Virus record (IMG/VR): IMGVR_UViG_3300044695_001020
Span: 1-34,170 of that record
DNA: 34,170 nucleotides
From: a virus
Strand: one strand, 5' to 3'
Shown: piece by piece, positions 1 to 9,100 of the stretch
Position numbering within the stretch: position 1 is the stretch's first letter
Layout: each line of letters begins with the position of its first letter
Made by a program: the position numbers and the translations under genes
The notes under the pieces: model-generated
The model's input: only the letters and a program-made list of their open reading frames with translations
Databases searched by the model: none
What the model was told of the DNA's origin: nothing

Positions 1-127
1 CAAAAAGAAGCGGTAGGCTCTCGTTCTTGACTTTATGACCATGATGGATTCCCAGCATAGTGCTGCCCCATTCAAACACATAGAATGGTAGGACGCTATC
101 GTTGACAGTGACGCGGGGTTCTTCTTC
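1..127. repeat. terminal direct repeat, left copy
   Basis: The first 127 bases are identical to bases 34044-34170. A gene on the minus strand continues in frame from position 1 to position 34043, so the two copies are one locus and the molecule closes into a 34043-bp circle. A repeat of exactly 127 bases equals a common largest assembly k-mer, so it is probably an assembly overlap rather than a physical terminal redundancy. P22-like phages package by headful and give circular maps, which fits. Confidence 0.95.
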
Positions 128-928
128 GTAATGCACCGAAAACAAATCAGCTAGCCAGCCGCTTGCTTCTTCGTCGTGATTGCCTTCAGCTATAATCAGA
201 TGCACTTCCTGATGGCGAAGCAATGACATTGTTACCAGCGATCGAATGACGCGGATTGCAGACTTGCGTATCTTTGGGAAACGGCTGTCAGCATCCAGAA
301 CGTGCTTTGACGCTGGAGTTACTGGTGTCTTGCCGTCTGTATGCAGAAAGTCGCCTTGGATGTTAATAACTGCGGTGTGAGCCTTTGGACTTTGTTCTAT
401 CATTTGTTGCAGTGCAGCGATGATGGTGCGCTCTGCGATAGATATGTTCCAATCGCTTCCGCCCTCTTGATGCCATGCCAGCATTCCAAGGTGGTAATCA
501 GTGAACGTATAAAGGTTGCACAGATGCTCCTCAGAAGCCACTGGAGCAGCAATTGATACCACAGGCGGTATCTCGTCCTTAAAGCCCTCAACTGCCTCTC
601 TCATGGCATCCACAAGAGCCTCATGGCTTAGTGATGCCTTTACCCATTGCCCCGCTGGTTTGCCTTCAGCGTTGTAATAGGTGCTGACGCCCTTAGCTAC
701 ATAGCCATCAGGCACAGGTCGAGTGAAGTCATGCTCAGGCGCATAGCCGAATTTTGCAGCCTTGCGCTTTACCGCAACATAAGTCTCGCTTGCGCCGCCA
801 ATGTTCATGCCTAGCTCAGTGGCTGCTGCCCTGGCACTGCCTAGCCGATCTATGGCCTCAAGAACTTGCTTCTGACGAGGCGTGCAATACCTGTACAGAT
901 TTTCGTCTATCGTTATGGTCGATGGCAT
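1..928 (-). CDS. metallophosphoesterase (calcineurin-like), N-terminal part, continues across the ends
   Basis: This reading frame starts at ATG 926-928, directly after the o-spanin stop (TAAATG). It runs off the left edge and continues at 34043-33793, giving 392 aa when the circle is closed. Residues about 10-60 look like a helix-turn-helix, and a linker follows. The catalytic core has the family motifs: D144-x-H146, G192-D193, GNHD at 249-252, HHGH at 295-298 and GHRH at 328-331. These residues bind a two-metal centre in phosphodiesterases and nucleases of the Mre11/SbcD/calcineurin superfamily. The substrate is unknown; a nuclease or phosphatase acting on nucleic acid or nucleotides is likely. 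It is the last gene of the leftward arm, after lysis. Confidence 0.88.
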   Translation of the reverse strand, partial: MPSTITIDENLYRYCTPRQKQVLEAIDRLGSARAAATELGMNIGGASETYVAVKRKAAKFGYAPEHDFTRPVPDGYVAKGVSTYYNAEGKPAGQWVKASLSHEALVDAMREAVEGFKDEIPPVVSIAAPVASEEHLCNLYTFTDYHLGMLAWHQEGGSDWNISIAERTIIAALQQMIEQSPKAHTAVINIQGDFLHTDGKTPVTPASKHVLDADSRFPKIRKSAIRVIRSLVTMSLLRHQEVHLIIAEGNHDEEASGWLADLFSVHYEEEPRVTVNDSVLPFYVFEWGSTMLGIHHGHKVKNESLPLLF

Positions 929-1165
929 TTACTTGCCTTTCGGACAATCATCCTCGCAGAGACACGTGAAGACGCCATTATGTAGCTCTATTTCTGCCAC
1001 AGTTTCAGGCGTGTCTTTTGTTGTGTCATAGGTGATGGGTTTCGCAATAGCGCAATAACTATTTACGGGAACGGTCGAAACGGTCGCGCAGCCGCTCAGT
1101 GCGCTCAGGATCAGGAGTAATAATGGCGGCTTCACCCAATGCAATTTGCTCATTGATGGCCTCAT
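929..1165 (-). CDS. o-spanin, Rz1-like outer-membrane lipoprotein
   Basis: This 78-aa protein has a basic start, a hydrophobic run (PPLLLLILSAL) and a lipobox ending SGC at Cys26, so it should be cleaved and lipid-anchored in the outer membrane, leaving a short periplasmic peptide with several Cys residues. It overlaps the i-spanin gene by about 107 bases in another frame, the classic Rz/Rz1 arrangement. With the i-spanin it would span the periplasm and fuse the membranes at the last step of lysis. An internal Met at residue 5 is an alternative start. The stop abuts the ATG of the metallophosphoesterase. Confidence 0.85.
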   Translation of the reverse strand: MRPSMSKLHWVKPPLLLLILSALSGCATVSTVPVNSYCAIAKPITYDTTKDTPETVAEIELHNGVFTCLCEDDCPKGK

Positions 1166-1271
1166 TTATTTCTTTGATTGTTTCCTGACGCCCTTGCCGC
1201 TTCCAACGATGCTCTGCCCAAGCTCCCAACAGCTTGTCCAGAACACCCAGCAAGAGCATCAGGAACTTCAT
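1059..1271 (-). CDS. i-spanin, Rz-like inner-membrane protein
   Basis: This 70-aa protein has an N-terminal hydrophobic helix (MKFLMLLLGVLDKLLGAW) and then a highly charged helical stretch, including a C-terminal run ending ERTERLRDRFDRSRK. This is the layout of an inner-membrane spanin with a periplasmic coiled coil. Its ATG overlaps the stop of the holin-like gene (TAATG), and its 3' part contains the start of the o-spanin in another frame. The pairing supports the call more than similarity does, because spanins diverge quickly. Confidence 0.8.
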   Translation of the reverse strand: MKFLMLLLGVLDKLLGAWAEHRWKRQGRQETIKEINEAINEQIALGEAAIITPDPERTERLRDRFDRSRK

Positions 1272-1453
1272 TACTCTGCGGACTCAGCTACAGGTTGCTT
1301 GCTGAAAACAGACCAAACAGCAACGCCAATGGTAGCTACGGCAGCAGCCAGCGCATCAACCGTTGCGCCATCGATAAGGCCTTTTCCTGCCAGATAGCCA
1401 AAGCCAGCCGCAGCCACTGTACGAACGATTCCAAACAATTGTTCCTTATTCAT
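1271..1453 (-). CDS. putative holin, two membrane segments
   Basis: This 60-aa protein has two hydrophobic stretches, about residues 7-24 (FGIVRTVAAAGFGYLAGK) and 31-49 (TVDALAAAVATIGVAVWSV), joined by a short turn. It resembles small phage holin-like proteins that start MNKEQ. It lies between the endolysin and the spanins, so a role in opening the inner membrane is likely. The XhlA-like protein at 1950-2132 is the other holin candidate; the sequence does not show which sets lysis timing. Confidence 0.72.
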   Translation of the reverse strand: MNKEQLFGIVRTVAAAGFGYLAGKGLIDGATVDALAAAVATIGVAVWSVFSKQPVAESAE

Positions 1454-1464
1454 GTCATTTTCCT

Positions 1465-1953
1465 TTACGCTTCATTGGTGGAAACTTTCCCACCCTTCAT
1501 ATATACAGGCTTTCCAATTACAGGCTCACCCTTAGGCCATCGTGAAGCAACCAATCTTGTCTTGCCTAGCTTCATGACATTTACAGCATTACCCTGATTG
1601 CCGCCAAGAACAAAATAATGCCCAGCGTCCTCGCCAACATAAAAGCCAACGTGTCCACCACCAGCGCGATCAAAGACCAAGATTGCTCCAGGCGCTAGTC
1701 GATCGCGGCGCAGCAATGAGCCATAATCAGCCCATGCCTTTGCACGCATATACATCTTAGGATAAGGCAACCCAGCTTCTTTTATGCAGTGAGCGACAAA
1801 GACACCGCACCAAGGTGCTTCATCATTGCGCCACCAAGCATTCAGCTTTTCAAGCCATCCAAGTATAATCTTGTTGTGACCAGGCCCTATAACTTCGCGC
1901 AATCCAATCCAGCAATTAGCTGTCTGCATCCACTCTGGAATCGCAGTGCTCAC
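1465..1953 (-). CDS. endolysin, CHAP/NlpC-P60-like cysteine peptidase or amidase (TIGR02594-type)
   Basis: Counted from the GTG start at 1951-1953 the protein has 162 aa. It carries a cysteine peptidase core: Cys49 in APWCGVFVAHC, His101 in GGGHVGFYVG and Asn119 in LGGNQGN, the usual Cys-His-polar triad. Members cut peptidoglycan peptides or the amide link. The open frame extends upstream to 2016, but the GTG shares a 4-base GTGA overlap with the stop of the previous gene, so the shorter start is preferred. There is no signal peptide, so export would depend on the holin. Confidence 0.88.
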   Translation of the reverse strand: MSTAIPEWMQTANCWIGLREVIGPGHNKIILGWLEKLNAWWRNDEAPWCGVFVAHCIKEAGLPYPKMYMRAKAWADYGSLLRRDRLAPGAILVFDRAGGGHVGFYVGEDAGHYFVLGGNQGNAVNVMKLGKTRLVASRWPKGEPVIGKPVYMKGGKVSTNEA

Positions 1954-2132
1954 ACAACACCCTTTTGCAGCACGCTTACTAGTATGCCGATCAGCAACAC
2001 AATGATGGTTCCGCAAGCGCCAATGCCAACGCTTTCTAGGCGCTTCATCCTGGCGCAGATGCTTTCGTATCTAAATGCACAGACTTCTTCATGCGTGTTG
2101 AGTTGTGCTTGTGTTGCGTCAATCGTGTTCAT
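1950..2132 (-). CDS. small membrane protein, haemolysin XhlA-like
   Basis: This 60-aa protein has a charged, probably helical N-terminal half (residues 1-35) and one membrane helix near the C-terminus (IGACGTIIVLLIGILVSVL). This is the layout of the XhlA family, which helps holins in several phages. It is the first gene of the lysis cassette and overlaps the endolysin by 4 bases. The match is by layout and length, so the family name is tentative. Confidence 0.65.
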   Translation of the reverse strand: MNTIDATQAQLNTHEEVCAFRYESICARMKRLESVGIGACGTIIVLLIGILVSVLQKGVV

Positions 2133-2177
2133 GTTGTCTCACTCATTTGATGCAGTCTGGCAATCTTGTTACGCTAC

Positions 2178-3428
2178 TTATGCTAAGTACGAAAATTGAA
2201 GCCTAAATATATCGCCAACAGCCCATGTTGCAGGGGACGTAGCTGTTATTACGCCGGAGTTAGTACAAGAAACCATACGAACATATTGGCTTACGGAAAT
2301 ACATTGCGCTAAAGCAGTATAAAGTGTTGGGGACTTATTTAATACGCAAGTCCCGTTTACGGTCGTTAAACCATTTCTATTTGGGTAAAATGTAGGTAGA
2401 GAAAACCGAATTTCGCCCGTGCCTAACGTTGTTGTAGACCCTAAAGTTAGTTCGATACTTACTGTAACTACAGACCCACTTCTGGCAACGTTGCCTGAAA
2501 TAGTGCCGTTACCTAAACTTGGCGCTGTTCCGTCAGTTGTTATGACGGGGGTATAGCTAACGGAGGGGCACGATATAAGGTTTACCCCAAAAGCCGATGA
2601 GTCTAAAACAGGCGGGTAGTTAAACGAACAGCCTTCAATCGTAATCGCGCTGCCAGAAGTAATTACTGTTTCAGGCGAGGCTCCACCAAAATTACAAGAT
2701 GAAAAAGCATGGTTGCCGCCTTTTATATCAAAAGTGCCTAGATATGCTACGCGCACCCCAGAAAAAAGAACATCCCTAGAGTCATCGGTAAATTCGCAGT
2801 CCCCTATATAACCGCCGATTACACTGAATCCATTGCAGCTCCCAAACGAAAAAGCAGTAAACCCACTAGACATATAATTATAAAAGGTTCTAGGTGCGGC
2901 GGTGGCAAAAAATCCGTCATCTTCCACTACAACACAATAGTCAGTAGCTGGATAAACAGCGCCTACTCTTGTACCTTTAACATTCACAAAACAAGATTGT
3001 GAACCTGCTGCTTTTTCAAAATATATAGCAGCACCTGCAAAATCAAGAAAATAGCAGTTTTCAACATATTGTCTGCCGTTTGTGCTCGTCATTACTAGAC
3101 CTTGGCCTGTAAATGTAGCGCCTTGACCTGTAAAAGTGATGTTAAGAAGTTGCGCTTTTTCTGATATTTCAATCATGTCGCCGTTAAACGCATGAATAAG
3201 AAAAACACTATCTGGATTTGAGCCGTATAATGTTTGCCCAGAGCCTAAAGTAATTTTACTAGTTATTTTGTACGATCCGTCGGGTAGAAATATGCCTCCC
3301 GCTCCAGTTGCAATAGCAGCCAGAATAGCAGCCGTATCATTAGCCACGCCATCGCCAACAGCACCGTAATCAAGCACATTGGCAACTGCGCCCTCAATCA
3401 TTGAATATGTGGCTTTGGTTAGGCTCAT
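2178..3428 (-). CDS. second tailspike or fibre protein with pectate-lyase-like beta-helix
   Basis: This 416-aa protein opens with a short leader and the typical phage beta-helix entry NVLDYGAVGDGVANDTAAI (residues 17-35). A run of repeated short strands typical of right-handed beta-helices follows. The last roughly 120 residues (from VSYTPVITTDG) look like a separate beta-rich C-terminal domain. It has no P22-type head-binding domain, so it must attach through another protein, perhaps the 254-aa fibre protein encoded just before it. It likely binds or cuts a surface polysaccharide; the enzyme specificity cannot be read. Confidence 0.82.
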   Translation of the reverse strand: MSLTKATYSMIEGAVANVLDYGAVGDGVANDTAAILAAIATGAGGIFLPDGSYKITSKITLGSGQTLYGSNPDSVFLIHAFNGDMIEISEKAQLLNITFTGQGATFTGQGLVMTSTNGRQYVENCYFLDFAGAAIYFEKAAGSQSCFVNVKGTRVGAVYPATDYCVVVEDDGFFATAAPRTFYNYMSSGFTAFSFGSCNGFSVIGGYIGDCEFTDDSRDVLFSGVRVAYLGTFDIKGGNHAFSSCNFGGASPETVITSGSAITIEGCSFNYPPVLDSSAFGVNLISCPSVSYTPVITTDGTAPSLGNGTISGNVARSGSVVTVSIELTLGSTTTLGTGEIRFSLPTFYPNRNGLTTVNGTCVLNKSPTLYTALAQCISVSQYVRMVSCTNSGVITATSPATWAVGDIFRLQFSYLA

Positions 3429-3440
3429 GTTCCGTCCTTA

Positions 3441-4205
3441 TTAAAATAATCTAATATATGAAAAAGCAATAACTTGATTGCCGCCAGAAGTTTGAGTTGC
3501 TTGCACATTTGCGCCGCTAACCGATATACTCATATTTGTAGCAGTAGATATTGCCGTTGCCGCTAAAACGCCACCAGAAGCCTTTATCATTGAACTTGTT
3601 ATGTATGCTGCTGGCGCTCCCGTTAACGTCACTAGCGCGTTAACAATCCATACGCCGTCGCCGCTTGGCGTAAATAATGTTACTGGAGTTGCCGTGGGTG
3701 TAGATGCAGTATTTCCAGTAGCTGTGACAACCGATGGCGCTACGATTTGTTTATTAGAAGCCACTTGAAGGCTTGTAAATTGTAGGCTGGTGGTGCCTGT
3801 TGAGTCCACGATGCCTTTGCCAGCAGTGCCGATTACGAAGTTACCTATGGTGGCTTTCGCGTTTCCGCTGGTGTCTACATCAATGACTTCCGTTCCGTTT
3901 AGTTTAACCTTAAACGGCAATGCGGCGCTAGCTGCTACGTTAGAAATGTTCAGGACACCTGCGCCAGTAGCGCCATCGCCTTCAACAGCGACTTTGGTGT
4001 TTGACCAGTTGCTCTTAAACGTGCCAAGAACACCGCCGCCAGCAGAGTTTTCTACGTCAAGTAGCGACATTGCTGTGGTACGCCCAGCAGTCAGGTTAGC
4101 AACGGAAACTTTAACAGTGCTGCCGCTCTGCACGATAGGCAGAACTTCAGTTCCGGCTAATGGTGTTGAAGCACCTGTAAGTGCGGAAATCTTTTTATCT
4201 GCCAT
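3441..4205 (-). CDS. tail fibre-like structural protein
   Basis: This 254-aa protein begins MADKKISALTGASTPLAGTE, a start seen on many phage fibre and baseplate-attached proteins. The rest is low in charged residues and rich in Ala, Thr, Ser, Gly and Val, as expected for a beta-structured trimeric fibre. Short strand-like repeats (VIDVDTSGNAKATIGNFVIG) look like fibre shaft. It lies between two tailspike genes and may be a linker or a third receptor-binding part. No enzyme motif is visible. Confidence 0.72.
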   Translation of the reverse strand: MADKKISALTGASTPLAGTEVLPIVQSGSTVKVSVANLTAGRTTAMSLLDVENSAGGGVLGTFKSNWSNTKVAVEGDGATGAGVLNISNVAASAALPFKVKLNGTEVIDVDTSGNAKATIGNFVIGTAGKGIVDSTGTTSLQFTSLQVASNKQIVAPSVVTATGNTASTPTATPVTLFTPSGDGVWIVNALVTLTGAPAAYITSSMIKASGGVLAATAISTATNMSISVSGANVQATQTSGGNQVIAFSYIRLF

Positions 4206-4216
4206 CTGTACGATCC

Positions 4217-6130
4217 TTAGTTAGCAACATCAGTTTGGCTCATGGCGATAGGATACCAACGTCCAAAGCTAGAATTATAGCGAAAACGAATTGAACGGTT
4301 TGCGCCGTTAGCGGGGTTAATCCATCCGTTTGTGCGGAATACTGCATCCCATGTGACTGTCAACGCGCCGCCAGAAGTGTTCCAAATGGATACGTCGATA
4401 GCCTGTCCGTCGATAGCATTGGTAGGCGCAGATACGGTCATCGTGGAGCCTTGAGCCTCCAACACCACATAGTCAGCAGTCTTGCAGTTAATCGCATAAG
4501 AGCCAGCAGCAGCGACTTGTGCTGTCGTGCGCGTAAACAGTTTGGTATCAGGCAAACGCACTGGAGTGCTGATGTTATACACATCATTAATGCGATTTCC
4601 TGATCCAGCGTCTACAATGGTATCAGCGGTGTCCAGCAAACTCACGCTTGTAATTGTATTGTTGTCAGCGCCTGCATCAATAGCAAATCCGCCTGTCACG
4701 CCACCGTTAAAAAAGTTCCGGTTTGTTCCTGCCTTTAGTTGGATTGCGCCAGACAAATAACCAGCTTTTAGGCCAATAAAATCATTGCTTCCGGCGCTTG
4801 CATAACAAATTATGTCTGCTGTTGGATTAACTTCTAAATCCATGCCGACAAAAGTATTGCCGATAGCAGTCAAAGCAGCGGCAGGGGTTTCCCCTAGTTC
4901 AATACCTGTAGTGTCATTTCCTTCGCTGGTTCCATTAAGGAACAGAGAATTAACTAGCGAAACGCCTTTGATGCCTGCGCCAGATACTTTTTCAATGCAG
5001 ATGTTTGTGAACGTATTAGCAGAGCAAGATGCGGTATCAGCCAGCACGCCATTTACCGGAATAGTAGTAAATGCTTCAACATTGTCGCTGACAGTGAAGT
5101 TTTCAAAATAGCACAACTGCGCCCAGTGCAAATGCAATCCTGCACCAGTTACGTTCGTAACGCGGATGTTGGGGAAGTTGGCAGAGATAACGCCTTTGAG
5201 CGAAAGGCCGTCAGGTGCATTTCCGTCACCATCCAGCACAAAGTTTTCCATCGATCCTGTGTGATCAAAAAATGCGCCGCCATTGGTGTAGTCAAACTCA
5301 ACGACTGCAACATCAGCAGCCGTCAATTTAATACGCGTTTCTGGATCGCCAAACAAAAAAGCAGGCGATGTAAAACGTATGGTTTCTGACGTTGTATAGG
5401 CATCTGCTGGTTTGGGAAAATAAATAGGCTTGCCTGTAGCCATAGCCGCCTGAATAGCTGCTGTATCGTCAGCTATGCCATCGCCAACAGCACCGAAATC
5501 TTTGACAGATACATATTGCTCTAGTTTGGTCTGAACGGTCTGTGTAGTGGCACCAGGGAGGCTTGCAGTGTAGCTAATAGCCGTTGCGTTACCAGCATTA
5601 ATGACACCTGTTTCGTTTGTCATAATCTCAATGCTGGAACTCAGTGGTGGAGCGATTGAGAACGTGATGACGTTACCAGAAAGCGTGTAGCTATCCTTTT
5701 CCTGATAGACGCCGTTGATGAAAACGTTGGTTGCTAGGATGGTAGATGGTGCGGCAGAAAGTGTGAAGTCAACCTCAACGCCATCACCAGTAAAGTCGTT
5801 CTTGACAACAGACGCAGATACAGCCGCAGGATCGAATCCATAGCCTACAGGACTGTAGAGAACGAACTCTTGGCGCTTGTTACGGATGGTAATGGAGAAC
5901 TCGCCAGCAGTGTAAAGCAGGGCTGGTGTGCCGTTACGATAGGCATAGCCGTTGCTTGTGCGGATTGGCTGCGTAGCAGGAATTGTAAGGTTGGCGTCAA
6001 AGAACACCTGAATCGGATTCTGCTCAGGGTCTTCGTTAATCTCACCGATATACAGGTAGCCGTCATCCAGCGGCGTGCCGTCTAGATCGGTGAATATTGG
6101 GTAAGGGCCAGTAACTTGAGTAAGTGCCAT
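4217..6130 (-). CDS. tailspike with P22-type head-binding domain and beta-helix
   Basis: This 637-aa protein has a modular plan. Residues about 1-100 match the P22 tailspike head-binding domain (PYPIFTDLDGTPLDDGYLYIG, then FFDANLTIPATQPIRTSNGY). Residues about 112-175 look like a small fibre domain (DFTGDGVEVDFTLSAAPS). From 207 on, VSVKDFGAVGDGIADDTAA opens a pectate-lyase-like beta-helix. In P22 the homologue (gp9) binds and cleaves O-antigen. It follows the last ejection gene, as in P22. A 20-aa ORF fills the gap before it and overlaps its start codon (TAATG). Confidence 0.9.
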   Translation of the reverse strand: MALTQVTGPYPIFTDLDGTPLDDGYLYIGEINEDPEQNPIQVFFDANLTIPATQPIRTSNGYAYRNGTPALLYTAGEFSITIRNKRQEFVLYSPVGYGFDPAAVSASVVKNDFTGDGVEVDFTLSAAPSTILATNVFINGVYQEKDSYTLSGNVITFSIAPPLSSSIEIMTNETGVINAGNATAISYTASLPGATTQTVQTKLEQYVSVKDFGAVGDGIADDTAAIQAAMATGKPIYFPKPADAYTTSETIRFTSPAFLFGDPETRIKLTAADVAVVEFDYTNGGAFFDHTGSMENFVLDGDGNAPDGLSLKGVISANFPNIRVTNVTGAGLHLHWAQLCYFENFTVSDNVEAFTTIPVNGVLADTASCSANTFTNICIEKVSGAGIKGVSLVNSLFLNGTSEGNDTTGIELGETPAAALTAIGNTFVGMDLEVNPTADIICYASAGSNDFIGLKAGYLSGAIQLKAGTNRNFFNGGVTGGFAIDAGADNNTITSVSLLDTADTIVDAGSGNRINDVYNISTPVRLPDTKLFTRTTAQVAAAGSYAINCKTADYVVLEAQGSTMTVSAPTNAIDGQAIDVSIWNTSGGALTVTWDAVFRTNGWINPANGANRSIRFRYNSSFGRWYPIAMSQTDVAN

Positions 6131-6192
6131 TAGAACTTAATCCCTTGCGTCTTTGGGCTTATAGCCGAAATTATGTTGCAGCGAAAGGTCAT
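6130..6192 (-). CDS. micro-ORF (20 aa) between ejection protein and tailspike
   Basis: The peptide starts MTFRCNIISAISPK and ends KTQGIKF. Its ATG overlaps the stop of the large ejection gene by 4 bases (ATGA) and its TAA overlaps the tailspike ATG (TAATG), so it fills the 58-base gap with translational coupling on both sides. It is too short for family recognition. It may be a real tiny gene, or only a coupling device that carries ribosomes to the tailspike start. Confidence 0.5.
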   Translation of the reverse strand: MTFRCNIISAISPKTQGIKF

Positions 6193-9100
6193 TGTGGCAT
6201 TTCCACAGTTGGAGGAGCTTCTGGATTTTCGCTAATCATTTCAGTTCCAGCAATCGTTGCGCCCTTCGATATTGCAGAGTTCAGCCAATTACGGGCATCT
6301 TTCATGTCAATACCAACTAGCTTGGCGTAATCGCGGAACTCTTTGCTTCCAACTAGACGATTGATGTTGCGATCAACACCTTCGCCCGTTGCCGCACTGA
6401 CAGCAAGCTCACGGAAGTTATCGCTTTTCATAAGTGCGTGCAATTTTTCAGCATTAGTTTTGCCAACAAACTTTTGAGCTAATGCAGGGCCACCAGCGGC
6501 AGCAATCACAGTCCCAGCAGTCATAAGCAAATCTGCGCCCATCATGCTTGTTGCACCCGCAGCAGCACCAGCACTACCAAGCCCCTTAACAATCTTGAGC
6601 AAAAGGTTTTCGGCATTAAGTGCATTTAACTGCGTAGATGCGCCTGTTTTGCTTATATTAGCTTCAGCATCAGCGATGCGTCGAGAAATGGCACTGAAGT
6701 CATTCAACAGATTCACGCCTTCAGGGCCAATGGCTTTAGCAAACTGCTTAAAAACCTGGTTTTGTTCACGCAGTTTGCCGTAAGTGTTTGCAAAATTTGT
6801 GAAGCTGAATCTGCCGTTTGCGCCTGTTGCTGTGCTGAATAATCCAGACGTCAAGACTGTCCCACGCATATCTGCTGGAATATTCTCAAGCAATTTATTG
6901 ATAGCTTCTACGCCGCCCTTACCGCCTTGAGTGATGGCTGTTGTGATAAGAGGCCCAAGGTCTTTGGACAGATTGCGCCCAAAAATCTCCTGCATTTGCG
7001 CCCGTCCGTCATACATTTGTTTGAACAGCGTATTTGCAGCGCGTTGCTTATCGGCAACCTCTCGACCAGCAGTGGACTCAATGAAGCCCATCTGATCGTC
7101 AGCAAGTTTAGCATAAATCTCTTTGATGCGCCGTTCGCTTGAATCTACCCAAGGCCCAGCATTTTTAGTCATTGCCCGACCAATTTCGGCGCGTTTGCTA
7201 TCTAAAGCTTCATATGTTGGATTGCCCTTTGATACCATCGCCCAGAGCTTTTTCTCCTCTGACGAAAGTGACGCCAAGCCTTCTTTGCCGCCACCTAATT
7301 TTTGTATTTGGTCTTGCAAATATGTTCTTATAGCAGTTGCATCGACTCTGCCGCTCACATCAATGGCGTCATTAACTTGCTTCCGCAAATCATCAGCTTG
7401 AATTTCAAGCCCCTTGTTTGCAGTCTCAAGTTTATCAAATACATTTTTAGAGACCTGAGAAATGTCTTTAACGGCCTCAAGCTCATCCATGACAGCATAG
7501 GCTCTCTCAGCCGCTGCATCATAAGTCTTGCGCCACGCAGTTTCTATGTCCGAGCCTATCTGTGCGCGATCTAAGCCAGTCAGCCTTTGCAACTGTGCGT
7601 TTTCGCCAAGAACATCCACAGGCAATTCAATGCCAAGTCGATCCGCTGCGGCTTGCGCTTCTGGATCAATCTTTGCAAGAGCAGCAAGTTCAGCGCGAGC
7701 TTTTGACGCGCCAGGGCCACGACTAACGGCCTTCCGAGCAATAGCGGTTATCTCATCACGGCCAACATTAAGTGCCACATCTTCTACCGCTTCGCCAGCG
7801 ATGGGTGGAGCCATGCCAGAAGGCGGAGCCATACCAGCAGGAGCGCCAGCAGGAGCACCAGTTGGAATATCTAGTGTAGTTGGAGATGGGGCCGCCTGTC
7901 CGCCCATACCAATATCAGGAGTCATGCCAGTGGGAACTTCGCCCGTGACATTAACGAACTCACCTTCAGGTATGCCAGCGCCTTCAGGGGTTGCTCCGCC
8001 TGGAAGAAAGCGTCTGCCAGCAGCGCCGAATGTGCTTTGCAAGAAACCGCCACTAGCAGCAGTTTTAGCACGTTCTAAAGCACTAGCATCAAGACGACCT
8101 TCGCCGCCGCCATAAATAGTGCCTTCAACAATGTCCTGCACTACTGGGCCACCAGGCACAAACTTTGTAAGTTTGTTGACTGGAGAAAAAATACTGCTTG
8201 GTATTTCAGTAAGCGCCGAGACTATAGGATATTCCTTCATGCCAGCCTCACCAGCGGCCTGAAGTTTTGACGCAGTTTCTGGAGAAAATATCGAAAGAAT
8301 TTCTTCCCCAAGATTGCTAGTATATCCACGAATAGCAGACGCAGCAGCAGCCTCGCCTAGGCCAATTTGAGAAGCGGAGCCTTCACGAATGCCAGAACGA
8401 GCAGGAGTCCATCTAATCGTGCGATTAGGGTCGTTTCTTAAAGCATTAATAGTCGATTCAGCCAGTGGAGCGCCACCAGTTAATTCGATTGATTTTGCGT
8501 TAAGCTCATCAATGGACTTTCCGCTTTGCCACATACCCTGAAGAATGCTGGCAACTTCAATATCCCTGTCCGTTGCGAATCTGTCGCCTTCAGCAACCTT
8601 GAGATCAATAGTGCCTTTATCAACAGCTTCAGGGCCAGCGCCCATGACCTTTAAGAAATTTTCTTTTATTCTGTCTTTGTAAGCGTTAGCAAAATCTTCA
8701 CCGATAACAGCGTCTGGATTAACATTGTAAGTCGGGTCTATAGCAAGTTGCTTAAACCGATTACGAGCAAAGTCATATGCGCGTCTGTCGGACGCAATCA
8801 AATCTCTTGTTGCAATAAGAAACTGGCGACGAGCCTGTGGAGATACAAATCCAGATTCTGGATCATATAAACCCTTCAAATCAGTTATGGTTCTATCAAT
8901 CGAAGTTTGAATATCCTTGGTTGTTTCAAACTCTCCGCCCAACACGCCAGTGCTAGGGTCTTTGATTTTACTACCTAACGTAATTAAGAAATTGTCATCA
9001 GCTTTGCTTGGGTTAGCGCGGCTGGCAATCGTGACCATGGTATCAAATATAGGCAGAACCTTTTGATACTTAACTACAGCAGGGTCAGCCCCATACTTTG

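Noticed and set aside
7528-8115. A 195-aa open frame on the plus strand inside the large ejection gene
   Set aside because: It is opposite a well-supported gene, and its Pro/Ala-rich content reflects the Gly/Ala/Pro-rich linker on the other strand.
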